A stretch of 47,191 bases of DNA from a virus. Each line of letters begins with the position of its first letter. Positions within the stretch are counted from its first letter, which is position 1. This document shows positions 7,297-14,121 of the stretch, one piece after another. The position numbers and the translations under genes are program-made. The DNA lies in IMG/VR virus record IMGVR_UViG_3300044957_001125, positions 1 through 47,191 of that record. One strand, given 5' to 3'. The notes beneath the pieces are model-generated. The model was not told where the DNA came from, searched no databases, and saw only the letters and a list, made by a program, of their open reading frames with translations.

Positions 7297-7333
7297 TGCA
7301 TATAAACGTTTTACCCAACATCATGTCATCCAT
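7253..7333 (-). CDS. Possible mini-protein, 26 aa
   Basis: An ATG five bases after the stop of the 7339..7620 gene opens MDDMMLGKTFICSVWVTLGA, then YGYVTR. It has a short hydrophobic stretch. Support is only position and pattern; overlap with the direct repeats may mean it is not coding. Confidence 0.3.
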   Translation of the reverse strand: MDDMMLGKTFICSVWVTLGAYGYVTR

Positions 7334-7338
7334 TACAA

Positions 7339-7620
7339 TTAATTGTCACACACTGTACTTGTTGGTTTAGGCGCCTTATCTTGCATTTTAGGCGCATCTA
7401 CTTGTATTGGAGTTAATGGTTCTCCCGTTGTTGGGTTACCATATATTTGTATATCGTTTTGATCAACCGTACGCACCTCACCTGTATTATAAAATCGTAT
7501 TATGAATTGAGGGTTGCTATGTATACTACCTGCTATTATAAATAATGCAACACCATGGCCAAGTTTTTTTACCTCCACATCAAACGGATTTAATATCTCA
7601 TGTATTGTCTGGATTATCAT
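7339..7620 (-). CDS. Hypothetical protein, 93 aa
   Basis: A beta-rich protein (GVALFIIAGSIHSNPQFIIRF) with a proline-rich end. No motif is recognised. It begins 17 bases downstream of the 45-aa membrane gene and probably belongs to the same transcript as the mini-genes 7637..8284. Confidence 0.6.
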   Translation of the reverse strand: MIIQTIHEILNPFDVEVKKLGHGVALFIIAGSIHSNPQFIIRFYNTGEVRTVDQNDIQIYGNPTTGEPLTPIQVDAPKMQDKAPKPTSTVCDN

Positions 7621-7636
7621 ATTGCTGTGTTTTTTT

Positions 7637-7774
7637 TTATTTATCTATTATTATTCCTATTCCCCATTTTAACCATGCTATATCTATACTTAGATAGTAC
7701 TTTGGTTCATATATAATGCTTATCATAGGTAACACGTACCACATATTGTAGTATATAAATGGTATTAATTTCAT
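7637..7774 (-). CDS. Small membrane-associated protein, 45 aa
   Basis: ATG at 7774 overlaps the stop of the 69-aa membrane gene in ATGA form. The sequence is very rich in Ile, Tyr and Trp, with two short hydrophobic stretches (FIYYNMWYVLPMISIIY and WLKWGIGIII). Coupling to its neighbour suggests the two small membrane proteins act together. Confidence 0.6.
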   Translation of the reverse strand: MKLIPFIYYNMWYVLPMISIIYEPKYYLSIDIAWLKWGIGIIIDK

Positions 7775-7980
7775 TTTGTTTGTTGTTTATAGTACCAATG
7801 AATATGTGCTGTTAGTATTAGCATGTTTACAACTAGTAATGGTATATCATTTTTTAAACCACCATATATAAACCATATTGTAGCACCTATAGCATTTATT
7901 GCTCTAAGCCACCATATGTCTTTAACTGTAAATGATATTACTACCACTGCTGTTGCTATCCATCCTAATATCTCTGTCAT
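7771..7980 (-). CDS. Three-helix membrane protein, SemiSWEET/YgjV-like
   Basis: The 69-residue protein has three hydrophobic helices: about residues 3-19, 26-42 and 46-63. The pattern GWIATAVVVISF, then WFIYGGLKNDIPLLVVNM, resembles the half-transporter fold of SemiSWEET and YgjV-like proteins, in which a dimer of three-helix units moves small sugars. It is slightly shorter than typical (about 85). A sugar carrier would be unusual in a phage; the likeness is by eye only. The stop overlaps the next start. Confidence 0.55.
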   Translation of the reverse strand: MTEILGWIATAVVVISFTVKDIWWLRAINAIGATIWFIYGGLKNDIPLLVVNMLILTAHIHWYYKQQTK

Positions 7981-8011
7981 TTGTTATTGTTTTTTCTAAT
8001 CCCTTATCAGA

Positions 8012-8098
8012 TCAATCATATATGACCTTGTCATCTACTATTTTTATATATGCTGGTTTACCCCATTTGGCTTCATTTTGATGTACTATTGTTGTCAT
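8012..8098 (-). CDS. Possible mini-protein, 28 aa
   Basis: ATG at 8098, six bases after the stop of the 59-aa membrane gene, gives MTTIVHQNEAKWGKPAYIKI, then VDDKVIYD. It is a soluble, strand-like peptide. Position in a tight run of mini-genes favours coding; there is no other support. Confidence 0.4.
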   Translation of the reverse strand: MTTIVHQNEAKWGKPAYIKIVDDKVIYD

Positions 8099-8104
8099 AA
8101 CTGT

Positions 8105-8284
8105 TTATTTATTTTCTATTATACTCAACACTAATTGGTATAACCAATATAACCATCCACCTATCATTATCACTAGTACACCATATCTGGTTTCGTTTGG
8201 ATAATTCATTCCAATATTTATTATACCACCTACACTTAGTATAATTAATAATGTTACTAATATTGCTCTAATTTTGTTATACAT
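8105..8284 (-). CDS. Two-helix membrane protein, 59 aa
   Basis: ATG at 8284 starts MYNKIRAILVTLLIILSVGG, followed by a short loop (NYPNETRY) and a second helix (GVLVIMIGGWLYWLYQLVL). The hairpin topology, length and position fit the group of small phage membrane proteins here. Holin-like function is conceivable but no lysis cassette surrounds it. Confidence 0.65.
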   Translation of the reverse strand: MYNKIRAILVTLLIILSVGGIINIGMNYPNETRYGVLVIMIGGWLYWLYQLVLSIIENK

Positions 8285-8316
8285 ACATTTATGTTTATAT
8301 TAAATATTTTTAAATT

Positions 8317-8862
8317 TTAATCATTCATTAGTCGGTCCAATTCATCTTTTAATGTGTCGGTTGTATATCCTTTATGAAATTTAGTATTTGGATCTAAATT
8401 CTTAATCTGGTTTACTAAATTTATTCTATATTCATTGTTATAGAACTTTTCCTCAATAGCATTAACAAGAAACCACATCTGATTGCTACCTGAAATAGAT
8501 ATTCTTAAATCATAATAAGTCCATTTAGTCTTATAGTCTATTATACTATACCCTTTGGTAAGTCTTCTTTTAAGATTACTTAATGCTCTATTTCTAACTC
8601 TAACAATTGAATTATCATCTCCAAACAAATGTAAAAATCTTAATACAAATCTGGGACACCACCATGGCCTGGCTTTATAATCCATAAAGATAACAAGTGG
8701 CTCCATTGCTTGAAATATTTCTCCACTTTCATTCCATGGTACACTACCTAAGTATTTATACTTTTCATCAAATGTAAATGGAAAAAACACAGCACGAATA
8801 TCACTTAAAGTAATATCCATGGTGTGAATAAATTTACGCTTTTTACCTTTAAAGATTACCAT
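8317..8862 (-). CDS. Hypothetical protein, 181 aa
   Basis: A soluble, aromatic-rich protein. It has a basic N-terminus (KGKKRKF), a segment with paired Trp and one Cys (RPWWCPRFVLRFLHLF) that could be membrane-proximal, and a helical C-terminus. No family is recognised. A promoter lies at 8878..8904 and the start is 16 bases below its -10 box. Confidence 0.65.
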   Translation of the reverse strand: MVIFKGKKRKFIHTMDITLSDIRAVFFPFTFDEKYKYLGSVPWNESGEIFQAMEPLVIFMDYKARPWWCPRFVLRFLHLFGDDNSIVRVRNRALSNLKRRLTKGYSIIDYKTKWTYYDLRISISGSNQMWFLVNAIEEKFYNNEYRINLVNQIKNLDPNTKFHKGYTTDTLKDELDRLMND

Positions 8863-8877
8863 ATTATTTCATTTATA

Positions 8878-8904
8878 TTAATATAAATAAGAGAAAGCGG
8901 TCAA
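8878..8904 (-). promoter_or_regulatory. Promoter, TTGACC-N13-TATATTAA
   Basis: The -35 forms part of the 3' arm of the terminator hairpin at 8896..8922, so one sequence appears to end the HTH transcript and start the next. Confidence 0.65.
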
Positions 8905-8922
8905 CTTAAAAGTTGAACCGCT
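8896..8922 (-). terminator. Terminator hairpin after the HTH gene
   Basis: On the minus strand AGCGGTTCAACTT pairs with AAGTTGACCGCT over about twelve positions (one bulge), followed by TTCTCTTATTT. It begins 37 bases after the stop at 8959 and includes the -35 of the following promoter. Confidence 0.65.
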
Positions 8923-8958
8923 AACCCTTTCATGGCAGTCTTAGAACGTAACCTACAA

Positions 8959-9198
8959 TTAAACAAGTCCAAGGAACTCTTCGTTACGCATACGACGTCT
9001 TGTCAAATTATACATTGCATTTGCAATGATTTGATTAACACGACGCTCACCAGCAAGCACATAATAGATCATACGCTCACTGTAACCAGTTGTGTCAGCA
9101 ATTTTTGTCACATCACCGTTGCGTTGACGGTTCTTGAAAAATGACAACTTGGCTGTGCGGTTCAAGTAATTCGCACGTACTTTAGTTTGAAAACTCAT
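8959..9198 (-). CDS. Helix-turn-helix DNA-binding protein, 79 aa
   Basis: A basic 79-residue protein. Residues 28-55 fit a HTH: GDVTKIADTTGYSERMIYYV, then LAGERRVNQ, with an Arg-rich C-terminus. The pattern is that of small Cro/repressor-like or sigma-region-4-like regulators. GC content is higher than in its neighbours. It is a likely transcription regulator; the operator is unknown. The gene is flanked by a terminator, suggesting its own unit. Its upstream region has a TATATTTA -10 at 9243..9250 but no clear TTGACC box. Confidence 0.75.
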   Translation of the reverse strand: MSFQTKVRANYLNRTAKLSFFKNRQRNGDVTKIADTTGYSERMIYYVLAGERRVNQIIANAMYNLTRRRMRNEEFLGLV

Positions 9199-9275
9199 AA
9201 CTGTGTTTTTTGTTTTAAATTTTAATTACTAATTTTATATATTAAATATAATATCTTATTTTTATGTAGACAAAC

Positions 9276-9605
9276 TTATTTTTTCTTCTTTCTGCTGTTT
9301 GTTTTAATACTATACTCAATTTCATTTTTATCTAACCACTCCATAAATGCATTTGCTAATTTGAATATATCATTACCATTTTTTAAAGCAACATCAACTT
9401 CTTTATCATCCCAGTTAAAATTTATACAAAATGGAGTTGGATCAATTGATGGTTTACTATAAACAACTTGATTACCTGGATTAGGGTTATGATGCCATGT
9501 TGTTGATGTTGTTCCCATAGCTGTATGAATACTTTGACTAATACTAGTATTACTTGTAGTGAATATAATGCCTGAAGTATTATTTGTTATTGTTTTCTTC
9601 GCCAT
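9276..9605 (-). CDS. Hypothetical protein, 109 aa
   Basis: The N-terminal half is Thr/Ser/Asn-rich and probably disordered, the middle acidic (NFNWDDKEVDVALKNGNDIF) and the C-terminus basic, ending KTNSRKKKK. No motif is recognised. Its start overlaps the end of the membrane mini-gene at 9580..9687 by 26 bases. Confidence 0.6.
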   Translation of the reverse strand: MAKKTITNNTSGIIFTTSNTSISQSIHTAMGTTSTTWHHNPNPGNQVVYSKPSIDPTPFCINFNWDDKEVDVALKNGNDIFKLANAFMEWLDKNEIEYSIKTNSRKKKK

Positions 9606-9687
9606 TGTCTTTATCTAATATTAAAAATAAAATTATTCCAAACCATTCAATTAATGGTATTAGTAATATTAAAATACCTTTAATCAT
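9580..9687 (-). CDS. Single-pass membrane mini-protein, 35 aa
   Basis: ATG at 9687 overlaps the stop of the upstream gene (ATGA). The peptide is one hydrophobic helix (MIKGILILLIPLIEWFGIIL) with a polar tail DKDNGEENNNK. It belongs with the other one-helix peptides. Coupling at both ends supports translation. Confidence 0.6.
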   Translation of the reverse strand: MIKGILILLIPLIEWFGIILFLILDKDNGEENNNK

Positions 9688-10085
9688 TTTTTAGATTTTC
9701 TACCTCGTTTTTTAGACTGATTAATTCCAATTGCTTGTTCTCCTTTCTTACTTAATCCATATAAAAATTCTCCTGTTTCATCTATACTTACTTCAAGCAT
9801 ATCTTTATCTACTAACCCATCAAGTATATCACCAACATATAACTCACCTGCTTTATTAAATAAATCAGTTAATTCAACACTATTAAATAGAAATGTCTCT
9901 CGTTTACCAATTATATATTCAGTATAATATTTATCTGCTTCTGTCTCAATTAATTTAGTCAAATAAGTAAGTAGATCAAATGGCATTTGTTGATCTACTG
10001 GTAATGTTCTCTCTATTTCTAATATATTATCAATTACTATTTGAGCATAATCACTCCCTGAATTTATGTTGTTTGGGTCTATCAT
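9684..10085 (-). CDS. Hypothetical protein with basic AT-hook-like tail, 133 aa
   Basis: The body is helical and acidic, with a possible winged-helix-like region (YVGDILDGLVDKDMLEVS followed by GEFLYGLSKKGEQA). The last residues are KKRGRKSKK, an AT-hook-like basic tail. A DNA-binding role is plausible. It overlaps the preceding gene by 35 bases. Confidence 0.65.
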   Translation of the reverse strand: MIDPNNINSGSDYAQIVIDNILEIERTLPVDQQMPFDLLTYLTKLIETEADKYYTEYIIGKRETFLFNSVELTDLFNKAGELYVGDILDGLVDKDMLEVSIDETGEFLYGLSKKGEQAIGINQSKKRGRKSKK

Positions 10086-10353
10086 TTTGTTCTATTTTTT
10101 TCATTTGACGAGCTATTTTCTTTTCTTGTTTTGCTTCTTTAGCTCTTAATTTAAGTGCTTTTTCAGCACCTGTTTTATACTTAATATCTACTTCAATTGG
10201 TCCTTTATCAAATTTCTTCAAATCAAATTTCCATGTTTCAATAGTAAATTCATCCTCATATGTTCTAGTAAATTTAGTTGATTTAGACTCTTGTTCAGTC
10301 AACTCATTAGCTGACTGTCTACCTCGTTTTTTAGGCTCATATTTCCAACTCAT
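10051..10353 (-). CDS. Hypothetical basic protein, 100 aa
   Basis: Lys-rich throughout, with KKRGRQ near the N-terminus (AT-hook-like), a middle strand region (FTIETWKFDLKKFDKG) and a long basic helix at the end (LKLRAKEAKQEKKIARQMKK). Probably nucleic-acid binding by composition. The start overlaps the stop of the 35-aa membrane gene (ATGA), and its end overlaps the next gene. Confidence 0.65.
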   Translation of the reverse strand: MSWKYEPKKRGRQSANELTEQESKSTKFTRTYEDEFTIETWKFDLKKFDKGPIEVDIKYKTGAEKALKLRAKEAKQEKKIARQMKKIEQNDRPKQHKFRE

Positions 10354-10457
10354 AATAAACTTAATATAACTATAGTAATAAAAATTAACACTAAAACAAT
10401 GAGAGCAAATCTTTCACCGCCTCTAATTTGACTTGGTTTTTTACCTTGATTATTCAT
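10350..10457 (-). CDS. Single-pass membrane mini-protein, 35 aa
   Basis: ATG at 10457 starts a basic N-terminus (MNNQGKKPSQIRGGERF) followed by one helix (ALIVLVLIFITIVILSLL). The Lys/Arg-rich end would stay in the cytoplasm. It overlaps both neighbours by a few bases, which supports coupled translation. Confidence 0.65.
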   Translation of the reverse strand: MNNQGKKPSQIRGGERFALIVLVLIFITIVILSLL

Positions 10458-10719
10458 GTCTATATTTTAAACCCCACATTAAATCATACATTGCTGCTTT
10501 TTGTTCTGCTATTTTAGAATGATATTTACATTCTTTTTTAAAAAAATCAATCATCCATTGTCTCCAAATGTTACCTTGTTCTTCAGTCATTGTCCATTGT
10601 GTATACCAATCATCTTTTCTATTAACAATATCTTCATAGCAAGTGTCATAACCAGCTATTTCAAACATTCTGTTTATGACATCTCTTACTACATCTTCAT
10701 CTGTTAATTTTCCCCTCAT
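10450..10719 (-). CDS. Hypothetical protein, 89 aa
   Basis: Soluble and helical, rich in Trp, Asp and Lys (DWYTQWTMTEEQGNIWRQWM). No family is recognised. It overlaps the next gene by 8 bases and the previous by 4. It may be a small adaptor or inhibitor; nothing in the sequence decides. Confidence 0.6.
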   Translation of the reverse strand: MRGKLTDEDVVRDVINRMFEIAGYDTCYEDIVNRKDDWYTQWTMTEEQGNIWRQWMIDFFKKECKYHSKIAEQKAAMYDLMWGLKYRHE

Positions 10720-10934
10720 GCTTCAACTACTACTTCTTTAATTACTGATTTACTTGATGGTACCCATTTTTTAATAGCCAGATTCAATAACTCATGAGCT
10801 TTTTCTTCATCATCTTTAACTAAATCAATTATTTGTTTACTTCCATCTTCATGTTCTAGTCTAACCATATACCAAATATCCATTTGGCCATTTTTGTAAT
10901 CTACTTCTTTTGTCAGTGTGAATTTTTTTGCCAT
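10716..10934 (-). CDS. Hypothetical protein, 72 aa
   Basis: A small beta/alpha protein (VDYKNGQMDIWYMVRLEHED) with a Lys-rich end. Function unknown. It is the first gene after the promoter at 10955..10982 and shares a near-identical leader, AAATAAAAATAAAAGTTATG, with the genes starting at 11902 and 15240. Confidence 0.65.
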   Translation of the reverse strand: MAKKFTLTKEVDYKNGQMDIWYMVRLEHEDGSKQIIDLVKDDEEKAHELLNLAIKKWVPSSKSVIKEVVVEA

Positions 10935-10954
10935 AACTTTTATTTTTATTTATT

Positions 10955-10982
10955 TAAATATATTAATTTTTGTTTGGGTTAA
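10955..10982 (-). promoter_or_regulatory. Promoter, TTAACC-N14-TATATTTA
   Basis: Good boxes with one extra spacer base. The sequence CAAACAAAAA after the -35 also occurs in the promoters at 11917..11943 and, with one change, 15261..15287. Confidence 0.55.
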
Positions 10983-11011
10983 CAAACTTAGTAATTAAAG
11001 AATGGATTTGA

Positions 11012-11902
11012 TTATTGTGTATGTTGGTTATAACTTTCTTCAGTTTCATTCTTTTTCTTATCTGCTTTATTGTTTTCCCATTCATATACCTCATCAATAA
11101 ATGAATCAAATTTCTTTTCTAATACTTCATAATTATAAACACCATCATAATCTTCTCTATATGCTTCAATCTTGTATTTATTTCCTTTCTTACTTAATAC
11201 TTTAAAACCACTAATCCATTTTGTATCATATTGTGAACGACCTATTTGTAATTTAATTGATTTAGCTGTTATATTAATTTTATAGATACATTTAGTTACT
11301 GATCTATTTTCATCTTTATCATAATCCCAATCTAGTCCATATACATCTTTAAATTTCTTAATCTCAAAACCAATTTGTTTCATTGATTCTTTAGCATCAC
11401 CAATTATTTCATATTTGAGATTATTTAGAGCTGATTGTAAATTAGTGAACTCTCTATTTTTATCATCATCATTTTTATCTATTTGTCTACGTCTCTCATA
11501 CCAATCATTAATCCATTTATCCTCAATTGCTTTAAGGTTATTAGCATACACAGATATTAGATTAATAACAACTTTATTTTGGATTTTATCTATTAAATTA
11601 AATGTACCATTATTCCAATTGATATCAACATGTTTAACATCACTTTTATAACTTGATTGTAATATTAGTTCAATATCTTTATACCAACTATTTTTTTTAT
11701 TATCACAAATAGTAATTCTTGATGATTCAATTTCAATATTAATATTATTAATTGGTGTTAATATATTAAAAAATTGTTTTATTTCATTATTTACTTCTTC
11801 AATAGCTGGTGTTGTGACTGTTTTATGGAACAATTTATATTCTTGTTCTTTAATATCTAATTGGCTTTTAAGCACATTATATAAAACTTGTTTTGTGTTC
11901 AT
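11012..11902 (-). CDS. Hypothetical coiled-coil protein, 296 aa
   Basis: Residues 1-60 and 150-185 look like helical coiled coil, with strand-rich segments between (INIEIESSRITICDNKKNSW) and a charged C-terminal tail. There is no signal or membrane segment and no known motif. It follows the RadA-like gene in the direction of transcription, with its own promoter at 11917..11943. Function unknown. Confidence 0.65.
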   Translation of the reverse strand: MNTKQVLYNVLKSQLDIKEQEYKLFHKTVTTPAIEEVNNEIKQFFNILTPINNINIEIESSRITICDNKKNSWYKDIELILQSSYKSDVKHVDINWNNGTFNLIDKIQNKVVINLISVYANNLKAIEDKWINDWYERRRQIDKNDDDKNREFTNLQSALNNLKYEIIGDAKESMKQIGFEIKKFKDVYGLDWDYDKDENRSVTKCIYKINITAKSIKLQIGRSQYDTKWISGFKVLSKKGNKYKIEAYREDYDGVYNYEVLEKKFDSFIDEVYEWENNKADKKKNETEESYNQHTQ

Positions 11903-11916
11903 AACTTTTATTTTTA

Positions 11917-11943
11917 TTAATATAATGTTTTTGTTTGGGTTAA
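11917..11943 (-). promoter_or_regulatory. Promoter, TTAACC-N13-TATATTAA
   Basis: The -35 immediately follows the stop of the RadA-like gene (11944..11946). The leader after the -10 is A-rich, with AATAAAAATAAAAGTTATG at the start. Confidence 0.65.
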
Positions 11944-12759
11944 TTATTCAGCATCTTCATTAACCATTGTTCCATAATATATGTGGTCATTATTCAATTG
12001 GTAACCAAACTTAACATCCACATTACCATTTCTATTCTTGATGAAGTTCATATATGTTCCACCTCCATCACGTTCACTTTCTCTACGCATTTCCATCATC
12101 GCGTCAGTCATATGTTTCAATTTGTTACTACCTACAAACTCACCTGATTTAGTAACTTGTTGAACCAATAAAAACGATGTGTATGCTTCTTTTTTATTTT
12201 CACCTTTATTATTCTTAATACACAAATCAACTAACCATGATTCAGCTTGTTTACGATCCCATTTATTATCATCTCTAACACCCTCAATAATTTCAGCAAT
12301 TGAATCTATCAATATACAATCCCAACCCATATTCATTACTTGTTCAATCACATCTTTAGTATTATATTCTAAATAATCAGACATAAACAATGTTTGAACA
12401 TTACCAAATTGTGGGAATCGTTGTGTGTACTTAAACATTTGTTTTTTACCCATTTCACCAGATATGAACAAACATTTTCTACCACGGTTTTGAACACCAG
12501 CTAAAATATCTAGTAACACAGTTGTTTTACCTACACCTGGATCACCAATACACATTATATTTGTTGCACATGGTATTCCACCTTCATGACTAATCAAATC
12601 ATCAATCAACATACCACTCTTCATAGTGTCCATCATTCTTGGATCAATATCCAAATTATTCAATTTGATGATATTAAAATCAATTTTACTAGGAACAGTT
12701 ACTTGATACTCCATAACCTGATTTTTACGTGGTCTACCTCTTCTTTTACCTGTATTCAT
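11944..12759 (-). CDS. RadA-like RecA-superfamily ATPase with AT-hook N-terminus
   Basis: A 271-residue ATPase. It begins with the AT-hook-like GKRRGRPRK, followed by a linker and a RecA/DnaB-type core: Walker A GDPGVGKT at 72-79, Walker B ILIDS near 149-153, and late KNRNG resembling the KNRFG signature of RadA. It lacks the N-terminal zinc finger and the C-terminal Lon-like domain of bacterial RadA. RadA drives branch migration in recombination; the phage version may act in recombination-dependent replication. The start is set at ATG 12759: the longer frame from TTG 12807 begins inside the promoter's -35 box. Confidence 0.8.
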   Translation of the reverse strand: MNTGKRRGRPRKNQVMEYQVTVPSKIDFNIIKLNNLDIDPRMMDTMKSGMLIDDLISHEGGIPCATNIMCIGDPGVGKTTVLLDILAGVQNRGRKCLFISGEMGKKQMFKYTQRFPQFGNVQTLFMSDYLEYNTKDVIEQVMNMGWDCILIDSIAEIIEGVRDDNKWDRKQAESWLVDLCIKNNKGENKKEAYTSFLLVQQVTKSGEFVGSNKLKHMTDAMMEMRRESERDGGGTYMNFIKNRNGNVDVKFGYQLNNDHIYYGTMVNEDAE

Positions 12760-12780
12760 ATTTGTTTTTTTATTTATATT

Positions 12781-12807
12781 TAAATTTACCAAATCAATTA
12801 TGGTCAA
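12781..12807 (-). promoter_or_regulatory. Promoter, TTGACC-N13-TAAATTTA
   Basis: Full -35 match and a -10 of the form TAnnTTTA. The leader to the ATG at 12759 carries TATAAATAAAA. The element rules out the longer TTG-initiated reading of the RadA-like gene. Confidence 0.7.
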
Positions 12808-12811
12808 TCAA

Positions 12812-12919
12812 TTATTTGAAAATACGGTTAATAATTAACCTAATAATATCAATGACATCTTTGACCACTTCAATCACATTAATCACAATCACTAATATTA
12901 TAAATAACCAAATAATCAT
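12812..12919 (-). CDS. Single-pass membrane mini-protein, 35 aa
   Basis: ATG at 12919 begins MIIWLFIILVIVINVIEVVK, continuing DVIDIIRLIINRIFK. A hydrophobic helix runs into an amphipathic Ile-rich one. It is bounded by its own promoter (12932..12958) and the RadA promoter a few bases after the stop. Confidence 0.65.
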   Translation of the reverse strand: MIIWLFIILVIVINVIEVVKDVIDIIRLIINRIFK

Positions 12920-12931
12920 TTTCTTATATAA

Positions 12932-12958
12932 TAAAGATACATAAATAGTTGTGGTCAG
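12932..12958 (-). promoter_or_regulatory. Promoter, CTGACC-N13-TATCTTTA
   Basis: Near twin of 7127..7153: after the -10 both read TTATATAA and then an A-rich leader to the ATG of a one-helix peptide. Two hairpin repeats lie just upstream (12981..13026). Confidence 0.7.
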
Positions 12959-12980
12959 TCTCATGGATTTCACATTATAA

Positions 12981-13026
12981 GACGTTGATTTTCAACGTTC
13001 TATAGAACATTGATAATTAATGTCCT
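12981..13026. repeat. Two adjacent hairpins, also found near 5715
   Basis: ACGTTGA, TTT, TCAACGT form a perfect stem at 12982..12998. ACATT with AATGT forms a second at about 13007..13023. A related copy, GGACATTGAAAATCAACATT, lies at 5718..5737. No T tract follows. The pair sits between the stop of 13025..13378 and a promoter. Confidence 0.5.
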
Positions 13027-13378
13027 ATAAACAGTTATGTTTTTGTAAAATATTACGTAATTTTGTAATATCGTCTTTTGTGTACTTATCCTGGTTAATT
13101 AGATCACAAATAGTAGCAGCTTGTTTTATATCATGTTCTAGATAAGCAATATGTGATGAATGAACACCAGTTGTTTTATTAATCCAGAAATGTAACTTAT
13201 TCATTAAACATATTTTGGTTGTACCAACCAATTTCCTATTCTCGTTGTGTTGTGATTCTTTATTATCAATACTCTTTCCTAATACACCATTTAAATCAAT
13301 AGAGTATTTTTTAAGGTCTTGCCCTTTCTTGTCTCGGTGCAGTATCTTATCTGCAAATTTTTCAAATGGATTAAACAT
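13025..13378 (-). CDS. Hypothetical protein, 117 aa
   Basis: Basic N-terminal half and an alpha-helical C-terminus (LEHDIKQAATICDLINQ). The middle has HFWINKTTGVHSSHIAYLEH, with three His that could bind metal, but no known motif. Function unknown. Separated by 31 bases from the upstream gene. Confidence 0.6.
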   Translation of the reverse strand: MFNPFEKFADKILHRDKKGQDLKKYSIDLNGVLGKSIDNKESQHNENRKLVGTTKICLMNKLHFWINKTTGVHSSHIAYLEHDIKQAATICDLINQDKYTKDDITKLRNILQKHNCL

Positions 13379-13409
13379 TGGTCCATACAGGGCTTGGTTT
13401 TGTTAAAAA

Positions 13410-13634
13410 TTAGTTTAGTATACTAAACTTTCTATATATAAACTCACTCCAACATAAGCAAACAGCTTCAATTGTTGTTTCTTTATTATCAATTATATTA
13501 TTCTCAATTAGAGCTTCAATTATTTGTTCTGTATGTTTTCTACAATTAACATGATATTGCTCCTGAATACCTTCAGGAACATATTCATTAACATACTTGC
13601 TAATAATTTCTCTAGTTGTATAATCAATAATCAT
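13410..13634 (-). CDS. Hypothetical protein, 74 aa
   Basis: A small helical protein (MIIDYTTREIISKYVNEYVP; later EQIIEALIENNIIDNKE) with two Cys. No family is recognised. A promoter lies at 13651..13677, 16 bases upstream of the ATG. Confidence 0.6.
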   Translation of the reverse strand: MIIDYTTREIISKYVNEYVPEGIQEQYHVNCRKHTEQIIEALIENNIIDNKETTIEAVCLCWSEFIYRKFSILN

Positions 13635-13650
13635 GGTATAAATATTTAAA

Positions 13651-13677
13651 TAAACATAACTAATTAATTAGGGTTAA
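13651..13677 (-). promoter_or_regulatory. Promoter, TTAACC-N13-TATGTTTA
   Basis: The -10 keeps the TAnnTTTA form with a different middle. The 62 bases between it and the next stop (13740) contain no gene that I can see. Confidence 0.6.
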
Positions 13678-13739
13678 AAAATCCCCGTGAGTAGACACAA
13701 ACAGAGATAATAAATAAAAACTAAAAGTATGAACAAAGT

Positions 13740-14120
13740 TTAAGGAGTGTTAGATGAGAAACAATCATAATAACAAACCCATTTATATTTTCTTTCTAAC
13801 TTACTTGCCTCACGTTCCATAGGATGTGATTTGTAAGTATATATTTTATTTAGTTCTTGATATTGTTTTTTAACACTATGAAATCTATAATGAACAAACT
13901 CATGTATTATAGTTGATATAAAACCTAAAATTGTTCTATGATATTTTTTACAAACATGTATTTCATTTTTCCATGGGTCATATAAACCAGCATAATCACC
14001 TTTTTTATGGAATATTAATTTAGGATAAGGACCATTTGTTGAACTAGTACCAAATTGTTTTTTACACCAATCAAATATGATTAGAGCATTTTTTCTTGTT
14101 ATATCATCCTTAGTTAACAT
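13740..14120 (-). CDS. Putative zinc metallopeptidase (HExxH)
   Basis: The 126-residue protein carries IIHEFVHYRFH at about residues 58-68, an HExxH zinc motif in a helix, followed about 25 residues later by HPMEREA, whose Glu could be the third ligand. The layout is that of small SprT/ImmA-like peptidases. The preceding strand (EIHVCKKYHR) fits too. ImmA-type enzymes cleave repressors, SprT types DNA-protein crosslinks; the choice is open. It lies one base after the upstream gene, so the two are coupled. Confidence 0.65.
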   Translation of the reverse strand: MLTKDDITRKNALIIFDWCKKQFGTSSTNGPYPKLIFHKKGDYAGLYDPWKNEIHVCKKYHRTILGFISTIIHEFVHYRFHSVKKQYQELNKIYTYKSHPMEREASKLERKYKWVCYYDCFSSNTP

Positions 14121-14121
14121 A

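Noticed and set aside
12760-12807. Longer N-terminus of the RadA-like ATPase from TTG at 12807
   Set aside because: The TTG lies inside the -35 box of a strong promoter and the extra 16 residues are AT-composition peptide. The ATG at 12759 follows the A-rich leader.
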